From contig JAPEVF010000024.1 in assembly GCA_029747585.1 (NCBI GenBank), positions 62,001 to 126,000 of the forward strand: a stretch of DNA of 64,000 nucleotides. The letters run 5' to 3'. Numbering within the stretch: the first letter of the stretch is position 1; each line of letters starts with the position of its first letter. A model generated the notes under the pieces. It was not told the origin of the DNA, did not search any database, and saw nothing but the letters and a program-made list of their open reading frames with translations. This document shows, one piece after another, positions 10,456 through 23,100 of the stretch. Position numbers and translations under genes: made by a program. Source of the DNA: Pleurotus djamor. Taxonomy: Eukaryota > Basidiomycota > Agaricomycetes > Agaricales > Pleurotaceae.

Positions 10456-13400
10456 CCGCTCTGTGAGGGGTACCAAGCGATGCTACGGCCGCCAGTTGGC
10501 AACAAGCAGATCTAGGAAATGGTTGGGAAGGCGGGATGAAACTTGAGCCATCTGGCAAAGAGTGTTTATATAAGTCGCGCGTAGCACAAAGGGTCTGTAA
10601 CATCAGAAAAATAATGGAAATATATATTGACAGTAACCGTCGTCGATCGTGTGGTTGGATGAAGGTCGGAAGGAAAGGCCTTTTCATTTAGCTGGATGAT
10701 CGTGGGTATCAAATTATCTTATCAGTCTTGTCCCTTGACAACAAGCGCCCAGTATTCGTGGACGTACCACTATGGTTGGCGCAGAAAATATGTGGTTCTC
10801 TGAAGCAGCCCGACTTTGGCGTGCTGGTGGCATCAGGAACGACGCTCGTCGTCTCGCTGCAACGGCATAAATTGCCCTGCGACAATCATGGAACCGCTGG
10901 ATCTTCTAACTGCGTCCTCCACACCATTCAACGCCGGTCACTTGCACGAAACTTGCCCTGTTGGTGAGACTTTCCATGCTTTCCCTCAGATAGTTATATG
11001 ATCCATAGTTGCCATGATGACTTACAATGTAGCCGGTTTGGATGGGCCCGGACTCCCGTTCCCCGTCCCGAACTGTCATAAACAAGTACATGAGCCTGAC
11101 CGCCAGCCTCGAGTACTACCGCGTACTCACAATAATATCCTATCTTCACCGAGAACATGAGCTCATCAGACACGCAAGTATTCCTCTGCAATTTACAACC
11201 CTGTCGCTTTCTGATACATAGAGCAAGGGCCTTCATGACATTGCCAACTGCCATCGAATCCAAGGCCGTTCTTGGGCTGGGCGGAGCGCTCGACATGCTT
11301 CACATTTCAAAGATCTTCCAAAAGTGGGTATCATCATGTTACTCATACCTTGCATTCTCGTCGTGTACATGTCGTTGCAAACGTCGTTCAGCGCAAATTT
11401 CTTTCCGTCGCCCCTGATCTATTTCAGAAGCTGAATTGCAATTGGCATAATTCTTGCGAACAGCATGACTACTGGTGAGCCCGCCCATTGCTGTTGAAGT
11501 CGTATGTCTTTCGGAGTTCCGCAGTCCATTTGCTCATGTCATACGCTTGCAGTCATGTTGTTTCAAACAATCAAAGTCTCTTATCCTAAACTACGAAGTA
11601 AAGCTAGGCCTAATTCCATCTAAACACAATGCCTTGAGAAGCTAGCGTTCGCCATTTCAAAACTCAGTCACGACATGCACCCCTACTCTTGTTTATCCTT
11701 ACTTGGGCTGTAAAGGGTTCACGATCAACAACCAGATTTGGGGAAGTATCGCCCCGTCCCTAATCTGCTCTCGATCTACTTTCGATCAGAAGAATCGTCG
11801 TGCTAGTGAGCCTAGGCGATCGCGGAGTTTTCGGGAAGATCCCCCTAGCCCCTTTATTTCTCACGACGATATCGCAAACTCAGGCAGCAACGAGGATACG
11901 AAGGAGAGAGACGGAGACGATTCGGGTGCGAGGACCAAGTAGCCGGCCAGATCTTTATATCCTTGTTCGCGACTAGATTCAGTCCAAGATTACAAGGCCG
12001 AGTTTGGACGCGTAAGTCTCTGTGGTTGGTCGCTCCCTCAATGACGAGTCAATCAGACTCGGGAATTTCGAGAGGCTCTCACTAATCACGACTTCTGGAA
12101 GAGCTTACGATCCCCGAGATGACTGATCCTCACACATAAACAGGCTGCGTGGGACGTCTTGATCATATGGACAGATCGCAAATTTGACTATACCTCATCC
12201 GTTGTTATATCGCATCATGTGCAGTCGATCTGACGGACGGGTCAGCGGCGGAAATTGGATTGTCTTATAGTAAGTGACAACCTGGCATCTCTATGGTAGG
12301 ATTGGCCGATTTTTGGTTGATTATCAGTTCTATGGTGGAAGTAGTCAGTAGGGCCTGGGTCCACTGCTCCACTGCGCTTTGAGACCGTCATTAAGTCCAC
12401 CGGACCAGCGGTAAAAGGTCCTGACCTCCCGAAGAAATGTATCTGATAAGTTACATGGCACAAGGTTGATGGCGTATGTACCTTGAAAGTCGACAAAGAT
12501 GTACAAGGCAATTTGCGTCTTTCAGGAGAATTCAGGGGTAAACTCGAAGGCGTCATCAGGTGAGGAGCTCGTACCTACATCCCCAAATTCACGTCAAGCC
12601 AAAACAAGCAGGGGACCTTCGCAGTTTTTGATAACAACAACCTACTGTGCAAATTGGTTTATTATACGTCCGCACTCCCTAATCTACACTTTACTCATTG
12701 GGTTTGCTTTTGTAAGCGATCTCTTTGGTGTTAAAGTTGACGTTGATCATCTTTGCATATCCCTCAGCTTACTAGTCAGTATAAATCACCCTCATCTCTC
12801 CAGCGCAGTCCAGCGCGAGCATCGGCAGACCAAGTAAATCTATCGTCGTCGCTCCGCCAAGGTCGTGGAATTTCGGCGGTCCTAATCCGAAAATATGATT
12901 GGCGGGATAGATATAGATCCCCGCATCCTGGTAGAGCTTCCTCTTTGTTGAGTTTCCTTGGTGATCTATGCTCTTCCCATACAAACCCGCCTCTCCTCGG
13001 GAAGCAGGTGGGATCTATAAAAGTGATCTTCAGGATCCGAGGCGAGTACAATGCCCTGGACAATTTTGTCATCCTAACAACTGAGTCAGGGGTGCCCCCT
13101 GCTAATCTTGACTTGATCGCATCGCGCGGTGACTAGTACGGAATGGAATTGATGACCAGTGACTCCTCATCCATTTCTATCGTATGGACAGAACATTTAA
13201 TGATGCAAACTTCACACATACCCATCCGTACATCGGTCAAACCTCGTCTCCCCGGTACCGGGGTACGATTACTGCGAGGGGATTCGTTGTTTCCAAGAAA
13301 CGAGAGCACAACGGATGTTTTCCAGAATGATGTAATAAATCTTCATACAGTATTTCACCAAGGCAACGACAGCGACCCATGTATAAACAATGAAGGGGAA

Positions 13401-13697
13401 TAACTTAAGAGTATATGACGTAGAAAGTAGAAGAATAGCAAGGGTGCAAACTAGGGCACTAGTGGCTCTACAGTACAAATCAAGGACACACAGATTATGA
13501 GCGTTCGTACATCTTCCCAGAGGGTCCCCGAAGTACTGCCGAGCCCAGTGTAGGATACAATATCATGGGTGTTCGTAAAATCGTGAGCCGCAGAAAGCAA
13601 GAAGGTATTGCATGGACGTGGTGCGCTGCGTCATTGTGCCTTGGGCAACATGGTGCTAGACAAGAAAATCGGATAGCAAGATCGAGCGACGATGAGT
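10456..13697. other. Gene-poor 3.2 kb region
   Basis: No gene model could be supported across this stretch between the transcription factor and the small heat-shock gene. Open frames are short, occur on all frames and lack recognisable domains, apart from weak DUF6593-like fragments on the minus strand (separate entry). No transposon ends, long terminal repeats or tandem arrays were seen. It may contain a decayed gene, a non-coding RNA or regulatory DNA. Confidence 0.45.
12242..13072 (-). pseudogene. Possible remnants of a DUF6593-like gene
   Basis: Two minus-strand fragments look like pieces of the DUF6593-type small fungal proteins, which carry a short beta-rich domain ending in an aromatic, Arg-rich motif. 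One frame contains GGFVWEEHRSPRKL and later SDDDRFTWSADARAGLRW (about 12776-12960). A second, in another frame near 12380-12440, reads RTFYRWSGGLNDGLKAQW. The spacing of Trp, Arg and Phe is suggestive only. No start codon, intact domain or splice path could be assembled, so these may be chance matches or decayed copies. Confidence 0.2.
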
Positions 13698-14474
13698 TCA
13701 ATCCATATTCATCTTGGACGTGGCGTTGGCTAGCGATGCTTCTTCGGCAGTCTCAGTAACCAAGCTTCTGGGAGCTGAATGGAGAGAGATGTTCATATCG
13801 GATGCGGCGTCGGTCGTTGGGGCTCCTGATCCCCTAGGCCATGTCACTGTCAACAAGCCTTCGCCGAGTGTGGCGTTTATCTGGGACGGCTGCAAAAAGA
13901 GAATGAGTACGAATTAAAGTGGGTCGATAAGCTGGATATCTCACCGATGTGCCTTCTGGTAGGGGTATGATCCGAAGATATTTACCGTACTTCAGCTCTT
14001 GTACAGGTATATGACGGTTTTGACCGTCCTTATCCGTCGTTGTATCGGCTGCGTCTGTATCTAGATGACGCACGACGGAGGGTATATTCACGCGTCGTTC
14101 TCCAGAGATAACAAGTTGCCCTTGTTCTACCCGGAGATTGATATCCTGTTTCTTCAACCCGGGCAACTCTAAAACGGCAGCTATCACCGAAGAGGCGGGG
14201 TGGTCGTACATGTCCATCCTGAAAGATGAGTTAGAGCAATTAGGATCGTCGTTAGAAAGAGAGCAACCAACCTTGGTCTGTACGTTAAAATTACGGGCCT
14301 TTGAAGGGCTAGAGGGGGCTCGCCTCGGAGGCGGCCTTCCCTCAGGGCTTGCATATAGCGCATAGCAAGTGCTCTATCCAAGCTGCGGAATTGGTATTCA
14401 TTATTGAGGACGGTACTTGCATGAGGGCGTGTGGTTTTGCGCGAAGAGCTAGTGTTTGCAGTGGTCGCTATCAT
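13698..14474 (-). CDS. Small heat-shock protein (Hsp20 / alpha-crystallin family)
   Basis: Three exons: 14272-14474, 13945-14218 and 13698-13889. They join in frame to give 222 residues. The alpha-crystallin domain begins near MDMYDHPASSVIAAVLELPG and continues with DINLRVEQGQLVISGERR, GKYLRIIPLPEGT and, across the second intron, INATLGEGLLTVTWPR. The last is the usual sHSP end motif, with the I-x-A and G-x-L elements. The protein should be a cytosolic ATP-independent chaperone holding unfolding proteins. The N-terminal arm (about 68 residues) and Ala/Thr-rich tail are typical in length. A TATA-like element lies 47 bases upstream of the start, in keeping with an inducible gene; no unambiguous heat-shock element was confirmed by eye. 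Confidence 0.88.
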
Positions 14475-14520
14475 CTTGAGAGGAATTGAGGTGGATAACT
14501 TAGGGTATCATCGGGGCAAG

Positions 14521-14528
14521 CTTTTATA
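14521..14528 (-). promoter_or_regulatory. TATA-like element of the Hsp20 gene
   Basis: Reads TATAAAAG on the minus strand, about 47 bases before the Hsp20 start codon. The sequence and its position support a core-promoter role; no transcript data are available. Confidence 0.4.
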
Positions 14529-15038
14529 TTCGTTGATGAGGTGGGCACCGTGGCTTGACTCGATTTGATTTTGCGGTACAGCATCGAGTTGGCTCGCATT
14601 ATTGGGGCGTGAGTCATAGCCTCTGGTCCAATCGGGGCAGGTTCTCGAGCCCGATCCCCATGTGGCAGTGCACATGCTGTACCGTCCGGAGTAGTGTGCA
14701 AAATTCCGGTAAGCTCACTGTGCTCTTGTACAAAGCATCGGTCAACGCAGCAGCTTGGACAAGTTGTCACCGACATCGACGACACAGGTTACTCGGCAAG
14801 AGTGACGATTGCATTTGCTGACTGGGGGCCGAATTTCTGAATTGTTTCTGACTCGGCAAGATTGGAGAGCATCTGCTGACAAATGCGAAGATATTAGGTA
14901 AGCTGTCGAGACGCATCGCGATGGCTGCATCATCAACACCAGGTGGTTCGAGCAGTGAACTAGATGGTTCTCGTAGCCGCCCAATTACTTCTAAGAAGAT
15001 GATCATCCATAACCCTTTGATAACATTTCTGAATCGAA
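14529..15038. other. Intergenic region upstream of the Hsp20 gene
   Basis: About 500 bases between the Hsp20 TATA-like element and the 3' end of the next minus-strand gene. Open frames on both strands lack recognisable domains or splice support. It presumably carries upstream regulatory sequence. Confidence 0.4.
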
Positions 15039-16124
15039 CTACACACCACTCATAACCTCATATAAACCATCTACCCGTCTTTTCCCGAGTACTTCACTCC
15101 AGAACTTCATTATGGGCTCCCACTCGACTCTTGATCCAGGCATTCCTCCACGCGCCGCGCTGTACTTCACATCGTGGACCCTGGAAAATGATCTTTTCAG
15201 ATCAGACAGCATGGTAAGCGCTGAAATCTCTGCTGAGGGCCGGTAAGCGAGGAGCACGGGGGTAGAGCATTTGACGCTGAGTGTTGGGCACGAGAGTAAT
15301 GGTCCGGAGACAGATACGATGGATGCAAGGTGATTCGGAACAGCAGAATTTTCACTGTCAGGCGCTGACGCAACGGGGGACGTTTTCTTCGCATCTGATG
15401 TCGAGCCGCTTTCCAGTCGCTTCTTGAGATCCTGCTGTTTCTCTTCCAACAAAACTTGACTCCAGCGATATACAGCGAACTGACATGCGACGCTACCGCC
15501 TTGAGCGAACCCAAATAGATGGATCCTGTTCACAGGCCATTTACATTCTCGTATAAGATAGTCGATCACGCCGGAAACCAAAGTGATCGCGGATGAGGGG
15601 TCGGGGTGGGTTATCATTTCGCCCAAGTCATCGAAAGATGTGTACCATTGAAACGCGTCTTCGTAGAGATAAGGTATCCTAGATGCATAACCCCCTGAGT
15701 CATCAATGACATGATGCAGATGATCACGAAGCAAATGACTGACCGCTCAGGAGCACGTAGTGCCAGGGTTGCAGTCTGAGGTAGCTTCAGCTGTTTACCT
15801 AGATTCGCAAAAGGTGTATGTGTGTCGCCTGGGCGTTGGGCGCATCGACAGTCAGTACGGAACCTAGTGACCAGGGATGCGATGTTAAGAGATGGCATAC
15901 CTACCAAGCCCATGCAAAAGTATCAGTAAGTTTTCGTCCGTTCCGTCGTCACTCGGACTGTAGGCAAATGGCACAGGAATCGCAGAGGTCTTCGGAGGCG
16001 GTTTCGTGCGTGGCGTCGCGGACGATGGAGAAAGACCTTCGCTGACTTTAATGTGAATAATGCCCTGCGAATCCATATCGACCTGTCCTGGTGCTGGCGG
16101 TAGAAAGCTTGGAGGTTGGTTCAA
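15039..16124 (-). CDS. Carboxylesterase/phospholipase-like alpha/beta-hydrolase lacking the nucleophile serine
   Basis: Start ATG at 16124. The order of motifs matches the phospholipase/carboxylesterase (LYPLA-like) family: LLILLHGLGDTHTPFANLG (split by an intron of about 97 nt), LPQTATLALRAPER, then after a second intron IPYLYEDAFQWYTSFDDLGE, and RIHLFGFAQGGSVACQFAVY at the nucleophile elbow. In active members the elbow reads G-x-S-x-G; here the central residue is Ala (GFAQG). The usual late Gly-His segment is replaced by GGMPGSRVEWEPIMKFW with no histidine. A low-complexity Ser/Lys insert (residues near EEKQQDLKKRLESGSTSD) is present. The fold is well supported; hydrolase activity is doubtful. 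The protein may be a non-catalytic member or may use the neighbouring Ser of GGS (inference). Confidence 0.75.
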
Positions 16125-16565
16125 AGCAGTATGACCTTTGATGGCGAATCAGTTCTCCTTGTTGACTTTGACCGATAAAGGTAAACAACTCCTATCTGCC
16201 TCGTGCTTACCCCTACTAGTACCTCATTTCCCATGCACACCACATGGAATCATCGCGTCTCATTGTTTCATTGTCTACGATCTACGAATCGGTAAATTTG
16301 TACATACATACTACAGGCCCGAGAAGAGTATATATACGGGTTTAAATGTCTATGGCCAAACTATCTTACAAGCCATTGTCCCAAAAAATGAGCCGAACCA
16401 AGTCGGCCGAGAAAGACTAAGATATGGATACAAAGTCAATGGGAGTCCAAGATCTAGGAGTGTGATAATGGGAGAAGTCAAGATGACTCGAGAGAAACCA
16501 CATAGAACACACACGCAAAGTGCGCAGTAACAGCCCAATCTCCACGCACCATAGGGCATGAGATC
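16125..16565. other. Intergenic region
   Basis: About 440 bases between the hydrolase-like gene start and the transporter stop, both minus strand. No supported coding sequence; the promoter of the hydrolase-like gene should lie here. Confidence 0.4.
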
Positions 16566-19064
16566 TCACATGCTCGCCGCCCGCAACTTCTTTTCCTTAT
16601 ACTCTACACTGGCATACCACGCCCCTCCACAAAGAGTCAATACAATCCCAATTGCGTTCATGCCTGTGATCCTTAATTCAAAGACCACCACGGCAATCAG
16701 GATAGTCAACACTTGTTTGACATTCGCCGCAACACTCATGCCCAACGCCCCGATCTTCTTGTTAGCTGTGAAGCTGACCACGTTCAATCCAAAGGCAATC
16801 AGACCGTTCGCCAACAGCGCCAGTACTTTACCCTGGTTCATCTCGTGCTGGCTGTAGTGTCGCCTATGAACATCATTTGAAAAGTTATAAAAAGCTCTCG
16901 TCAAGCGAGGGGAAGATGGATGTACTCACACTCGATCCAGTTCGCCCGTGAAGTGCGCAATTATCACACACTGGATAAAGGCCAAAGGCGACGTCAACAG
17001 CAGAAGATCAAGGGGGCTCAGAGGTCGCAGCAATCCTTTGAAACCGACGGTAGGACGATCCGTTGGCAGTACCGCTTGCTGTCCCGGAGCCAGGAACGGG
17101 GAGGAAGTACTATCGACGAGTCCTTGCCGGCCGCGATACGGACTGTCTGCCACGTTCGACGAGTAGCTAGCATGACCAGCGACGTCATCGAGGGACGAAT
17201 CGGAACCAATGTCGGTCAGGGAATACGGGGGAGGCGGTGTCACATTCCTGGGGAACCTGAACGTTTTCAACTCGTTCCGTTCCTCGTCATCGCGGCTCAA
17301 ACTTTGTCGACGGTCATTCTGCAGCCTCGTGTCGTGGGTGTCAGCTACCAACGTGGTCATATCTTCTTGAAATCGCGCAGCAACGAGGGAGGCTGAAGAA
17401 GGTAATAACGGCACGCGTGAGCTTGAACGCGATCGGTTGAGCTTGACTTTGGGGGCTGTGCGACTACCGCTGCTAAGTGAATGCGAGTCATTCGTGCCCG
17501 CTTGCCCCGCTAGAGGTGAAGATGGGAAGTTTCGACAAGACGGTGACGGAGAGGGTGGGAGGAAGAGAGAGGAGCTCGAGGAGGACATATTGATGGAAGA
17601 GGATGACTCGAGTGAGGTTTGTAGATGGGAGTTGCTCGCCAGATGTGACTCGGAAAGGAGGTCCTGGTTGCTAGACTTCCTGATGGCCAAATGCCATGGT
17701 GAGTCAGCGTGAATGGATGTGTTGGATCCGCTGGAGGTTAGGCTACTTAAATTCTTTTCGGTAGGTTGAAGATAGGTTTGCGAGTTCTTTGCAGACGACT
17801 GTAGGACGTGTGTGATGACAGTTTTCAGAGCAGCTAAAAGCGTGCCCAACAGAGTTAAAGCGAAGCCCCACGGTGTAAAATAGTAGTCGCCGTAGGTCCT
17901 GATCGATCAGTGAGCAAACTACGGCGGGCGTAGCGAAGGAGAGGACTTACGCAAAACCAACGCCCATGATAACGGGTACTAGGGATATCAGTTTAGCTCT
18001 ACTGGCCCTTTGCCCAAGGATGCCGATGGATAGGGCGATGGTGAAAAACGGCGCCGATGATCGTACTACCTGATGAAACTGGGGCCGATTTTCATCAGAC
18101 TTGCACCATGAGATAGACTTTGCGAACCTACCGGAACCGTCACCAAGCCAAGTGACATATTACTAACAGCTATGTTGATGGTATACAGGACGCTAAACGC
18201 AATGATTACGAGCGTTTCCTTAGGCGTCAAATCGAGATGGGAGGTACGCGTTTGTACAATTGACGTAGATGTGAGCTCATGGTGAACTCGTGGAGTATCA
18301 GGATGACGCTCGCTGAACGGCTGCCGATGAGATGCCGGGGTTCCCGGTCGCGACTGCATGCCAGAGTGCACCGACGAGTAGAATGGGTCCATTACGTCTG
18401 CATCGCTGTGTCGGTGTGTGTCGGGATCCGAGCGCGTGGGGGTGCTAGAAGGCGATGTGAGTGGGCGGTGTGCTTTAGCGCCTATGAAGAATGAAGCGAG
18501 AATTCTCCAAAGTCGGCGCAACCGCCAAGTATAACGAGCGAAGACCGGGGGGAAGTAGAGATAGTCGATCAGACCAGATAATGAGAGATTTCGAAGAGAC
18601 AGTGGTTGGCGATGTGTGTCGGATATACGGAACGTCAAGGATGGAGAGTGGATAAGGAGGTGGGCACCACAAGTTCCCGAGAGGGCGTGCAAGGCGGTCA
18701 AGGTATACGGGAAGGGGAAACGTACAAGAACAAGTTTGTTGTACAACGTGAGGAGTAGATTGAGGGTAAAATACAGGCACAAAGGGACGAGCAACGCCGC
18801 CAGCGTCTTGGGCTTCGCGGAGTCGATGTGAGGCTCCCCGGGCGATTTGAATACACGCGGAACCATATTGGACAGCGACGAGCGCGTCGGCGAGGACGTC
18901 GAGGGAGCGGGGAGCAGACCGCCCTGAACAACTTGGCAGCCGTCGCGCGTAGGACTGAGTGGGTACGGCTCCTTGTGATAAGACCTCTGCGACAGTGACG
19001 AGACGCGAATGTGCTTGGGCGTTGGGCGCTGGGCGCGGGCGATCATCGTCGCGTCGAACGCCAT
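16566..19064 (-). CDS. Triose-phosphate/nucleotide-sugar transporter family (TPT/DMT) membrane protein with large insertions
   Basis: Four exons: 18132-19064, 17951-18078, 16930-17898 and 16566-16863. They join in frame to 775 residues, about twice the 300-400 usual for this family. A hydrophilic N-terminus leads to LCLYFTLNLLLTLYNKLVLVRFPFPYT (membrane segment plus the family's NK motif). A polar insert of about 120 residues follows, then LVIIAFSVLYTINIAVSNMS, the diagnostic FHQVVRSSAPFF, FATYGDYYFTPWGF and ALKTVITHVL. A Ser-rich loop of about 230 residues precedes SPLDLLLLTSPLAFIQCVI, NGLIAFGLNVVSFTANKKIG, LTILIAVVVFELRI and IGIVLTLCGGAWYASVEYKEK. The ER/Golgi-type Lys-rich tail fits a secretory-pathway solute antiporter; the substrate is unknown. 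The true start is ATG 19064. Confidence 0.85.
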
Positions 19065-20145
19065 GGGCGTTGTCAAGAAAGTCGAGGGCGGGGGCAGGAA
19101 TGGTTCATTGTAGGATAACCATTTTATAAGTTAAGCTTGTATCTAGCGCGGAAATTGCAGGTGATCGGCGGCTGTTTTCAGACACATCCGCGACAATTAC
19201 TACACGTTTCCCACACCATGCAGATAAACTCTCGGCTGCCAAGTCTAAACCATAGAAGGGGAAAAAGGCAATTGGATTGGGATCTTACATGGGAGTGGAT
19301 GTACAGGGAGCAAAGGAAGTTGAGGGCAGGGCGGACGAGTGGTGGGGGAGGAAGGCATGTGGTTTTCGACGTGTTGCAATTCAAGTTGTTGGAGAGTTGC
19401 TTCTAGTGAATAGAAGAGGCGTATATCGTCATTTTCTGGGCTCTGGGTAAGGGCGAGCCGCGAAATCGTCGATGGGACCACTATCACCAAACTTGAAATA
19501 GGTGCCAACCCCGGGAAAGCGACTGGGAAGGCTCGCTTGGTGTGCGTGCGCGAATGCGTGGATTTTCCTCCGTTTTTCTGAGGAGAGTGTTGAACATATT
19601 GGTAATGGCCAGATTGAGGAAAGACCGGACGAAGTGGTGGCGAAGAGGAGGAGGGTACAATAAAAGGCGGAAGCGCAACACACCTACAAGAAAAGAGATG
19701 AATAGAATGTATGTGTGTATGTATGGACGTACCACCTGAATAGCCAATGAAAGCAAGACTCGCAGCTTCCCAGCAGGCTTATGGCGGCGGCTTTATATTG
19801 GAGGACCCAGTTGCGAACAGTAAGGCTGGGTTTCGTGAACGTCATGTTGCAAATCTACAACGTGCTAGTTCTTATTCCATCATGCACGGTGGAGGTCATC
19901 TGGCTCTTCGGCTTAGAAGAATGTTGGAACACGACGCGTCGACGTTAAATAGATTGCGAGTGGGCTGCAAGGTGTACCGCTGTAAATGTAATCTCACTTC
20001 GCAGCGCGCGAAATGAGCGACTAGATGTCAATGGACGAAGAAAACGGCTACGCACAGTAATAAGACCACCTCCGAATGTTTCAGTCACTGATGCAACAAG
20101 CAAGCAAATAAGTAGAATAGATAATTTACACCCAAATTGAAAAGA
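19065..20145. other. Intergenic region between transporter and helicase genes
   Basis: About 1.1 kb with no supportable gene. It includes the promoter of the transporter and the 3' UTR of the helicase, with a short ATGT-rich stretch near 19707-19730. Arg-rich open frames on the plus strand near 19540-19740 look like composition effects. Confidence 0.4.
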
Positions 20146-23100
20146 TTATACCCTGAGACGACGCAGGGTATCAGGCGGGAGATTGCCATACAACGCCTTC
20201 TCCAACGCCTGCCCACGAAGCTGCACAACAAGACCTTCCGCCGCTAGATATTGCGCATAACGCCGCCAACTTTCGGCTCCTTTTCCAACTCGAAGTATCC
20301 CATGCCCTCCTTCCCCACCACTCACCCGCCCTGCCTTCAAAGTATTCAGGCTCCCAACAACAAATAATCCACGCTTGGCTCTGGTAAGCCCCACATTCAG
20401 GCGACGCCTATCAGCGAGAAAGCCAATATGCCCTCCGGAATTATTGCGAACAGTCGAGAAGATGATCACTTCTTTTTCACGACCTTCGAACCCATCTACC
20501 GTTTTGATTTCCAGACTACTGAGCTGCATAGCGCGTTGATCGCCCAAGACCTCTTTGAATCGCGCCCGGTATTTCGGATTGGTGTTGAAAAATCGCGTGA
20601 GAAGCGATGTTTGCGCGACATACGGTGCAATGATGCCGATATCAGACCCTTTCATCTCCTAGAAGCCATCATATCAGGATGGGAAGCAAGAAGAACCGAA
20701 AAGAAACGAAAACACATACGGGGTTGTTCAACAGCAAATCTTCGACAATACTACAGACGATGTGGGCTTCATCAATGTTCACCCTGCTGCGGTCTTTGGT
20801 CGACTCCGATCCTGCGTGATCAATGAAAATGACGGGTGGCCTATGGCCTGTATTCCGGGGAAGCATATGCTGAGAAGTTGGAGGGTGGAGCCGTGAGTGT
20901 ACGTTGCCGACGTCATCGACCGTCCCGTCTCTGAGCAATCGATTGTAAAACTCTGCAGAGGGAAAGGACGAAATCCCAGGATGCATTCGATACTGCGTAT
21001 CAAGCATGACTGATGGAACCACTAAATGAAATAGATTAACCAATCAGTCATACGGCAAATGGAATCACAACAAACCTCCTTCTTTGGTTAAACGTTCAAA
21101 CAGACTGACGCTTAGACCCTTGGAGAGAGCTTCTCGACTTGTAATGACGGGCGGAAGCTGCTTGTGATCACCAATTAGAGCGACATGCTGAGACTAGAAC
21201 AAGTAGACAATGAACGCCATGACACAATCCGGAACGCAGAGGGACTTACGCCTTGCATGAGAGGGATCAAGGCCGCGGGCTCCGTCGACATAGACGCCTC
21301 ATCCAGAAAAACGACGGGAAAGTCAATGACCTTGAGGGCATGACACGCGGAAGATACACAAGTTGTACAAATCTGTAAATGCCTCGATTAGGAAAAACAA
21401 CAAATGGAGGGGACGTGAAAACATACCACATCAGCACTCTGAAGAACGTCTCTCAACATTTCCTGATGAACAGCATATCTCTTAGAACGCAATGCACCAA
21501 GACGCGCCAAGAGCTTCTGAGCTCCATCTTCCATCCGTTTCAACCGAACAAGCCGTTTCTCCGTCATATTCTTCCCAGTGAGTTTGCCACGATACGCTTC
21601 GATGTCATCCGTGAGTTTGTGCCACTGACTGTGGACTTCATCGGACTGTTTCACCAACTCGTCTAGGGTCGATCGGAGAGGATGGAAATCAAGCTTGTGG
21701 TCAAGGGTATGATGTGACAGCGACGCTTTCCCGCCGAAGCCAACACGCAGGGGGGAAACACCCGCGGCAGCGAGGCCTTCAACAAGGTTATCAACTGCGA
21801 CGTTTGTGTACGTGGCCACGAGTAGAGGATGGGGGACCTCAAAGTGCTTCTATGTGAAGAAGTCAGAACCTACCCCGCGAGCATGGAAGAGAAACCGCAG
21901 CAAACCTTTAAGAGTTTGATCGTTTCTATGATCGTCTTTGTCTTGCCAGTGCCAGGAGGCTGTAGCATGTGATAAGGAGGAAGTCACCAATTGAAGATCT
22001 TAACAAAGAACTCACTCCTTGTACCAAGCTAATCCGTTGACCAACCATCATGGCCATTGCGCGCCGCTGAGTGGTATTCAAACCTTCAATAGCGGGATCA
22101 CCTTCCACAACCACGGAATCCTTCTGCATGTACCGTCTGGCCCAACTCTGTATTCGCATGTCGCCCTTGAAGGCGCCTTCATGATCGGCATTCGACTGCG
22201 CAGGTACATGATCAAGGGTTTCGTGTGTGACGTAGTGGGCATCATCCGGTTGCTGAAGTCCCTCGTGTTCTAGTAGCTCCGAATTAGACTCAAACGAACG
22301 GAGAAAGACATCACGGAGATGTGATCCTTGGAGGATATACTCTCTCGACGTCGAATTACTTGCAGATTCCTGAGATGCAACATTGTGGTGCATGTGCGAA
22401 ATAGCATCCCTCATGCGTTGGAAGATAATATTAGAGCGTCCAACATCTAACCTAACCAGACCGTGATATCAGCATGATGTCGGAGAAGCAAGGTGTACGA
22501 TATTTACCTCCAAGAACCCTCTGAGAGATCTATAGAATCTTGGAAAGAAACATGGAGCATGCGGTCAAACTTCCCGATAATGTTGCCCTTCAGAGGTTGC
22601 TCTTTAAGTGGGTCTATCCGGGAAATGAGAACCTGTGTCCCATTTCTGAAAGGAATCAGCATCCAACTACCATTGAGAAGTAGGTAAACATCAACGCACT
22701 CGAAGCGATTGTCAGGTAATAGTATACCCGGTCCCAACGAAAACGATGCCACAGGTCGGCCGAATTGATTTGCCTTCAGCCAGTACGCCGTCATCCCCGA
22801 AAGACAATATCCTTCCTCCTTCAAGCGGTCAAGGCTCCAAGTAGACAAACGTTGCTTGAGCACTGTCTCATCTTCAGCCTCTTCCAGGTTCAATAGCTCC
22901 GAGAAACTGAGTACACGATAAATCGTGAGCCGAGAAAGAGATTGGACGTATCAAGAACACGCACTGAGCTTCATAATTCTGAATCGCCTCGTAAAAGGGT
23001 TCTCCCATCTCAACGCTAACCTTCGGAGGTTCGAACCTCTTGGGGTACTTCTTCCTCTCTCCCGTATCCAAAGAAGCAGCGTCTGTAGAACCAACGCGTG

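Noticed and set aside
10906..11296. Possible small two- or three-exon gene on the minus strand (MSSAPPSPRTALDSMAVGNV)
   Set aside because: Plausible splice sites exist but several frames are equally possible and no domain is recognised.
14471..14785. Minus-strand frame starting MSSMSVTTCPSCCVDRC upstream of Hsp20
   Set aside because: It overlaps the Hsp20 promoter and start, has no splice continuation and matches no family known to me.
23020..23045. GGTTCGAACC, resembling a tRNA B-box
   Set aside because: It lies within the helicase coding exon and no A-box or cloverleaf fits around it.
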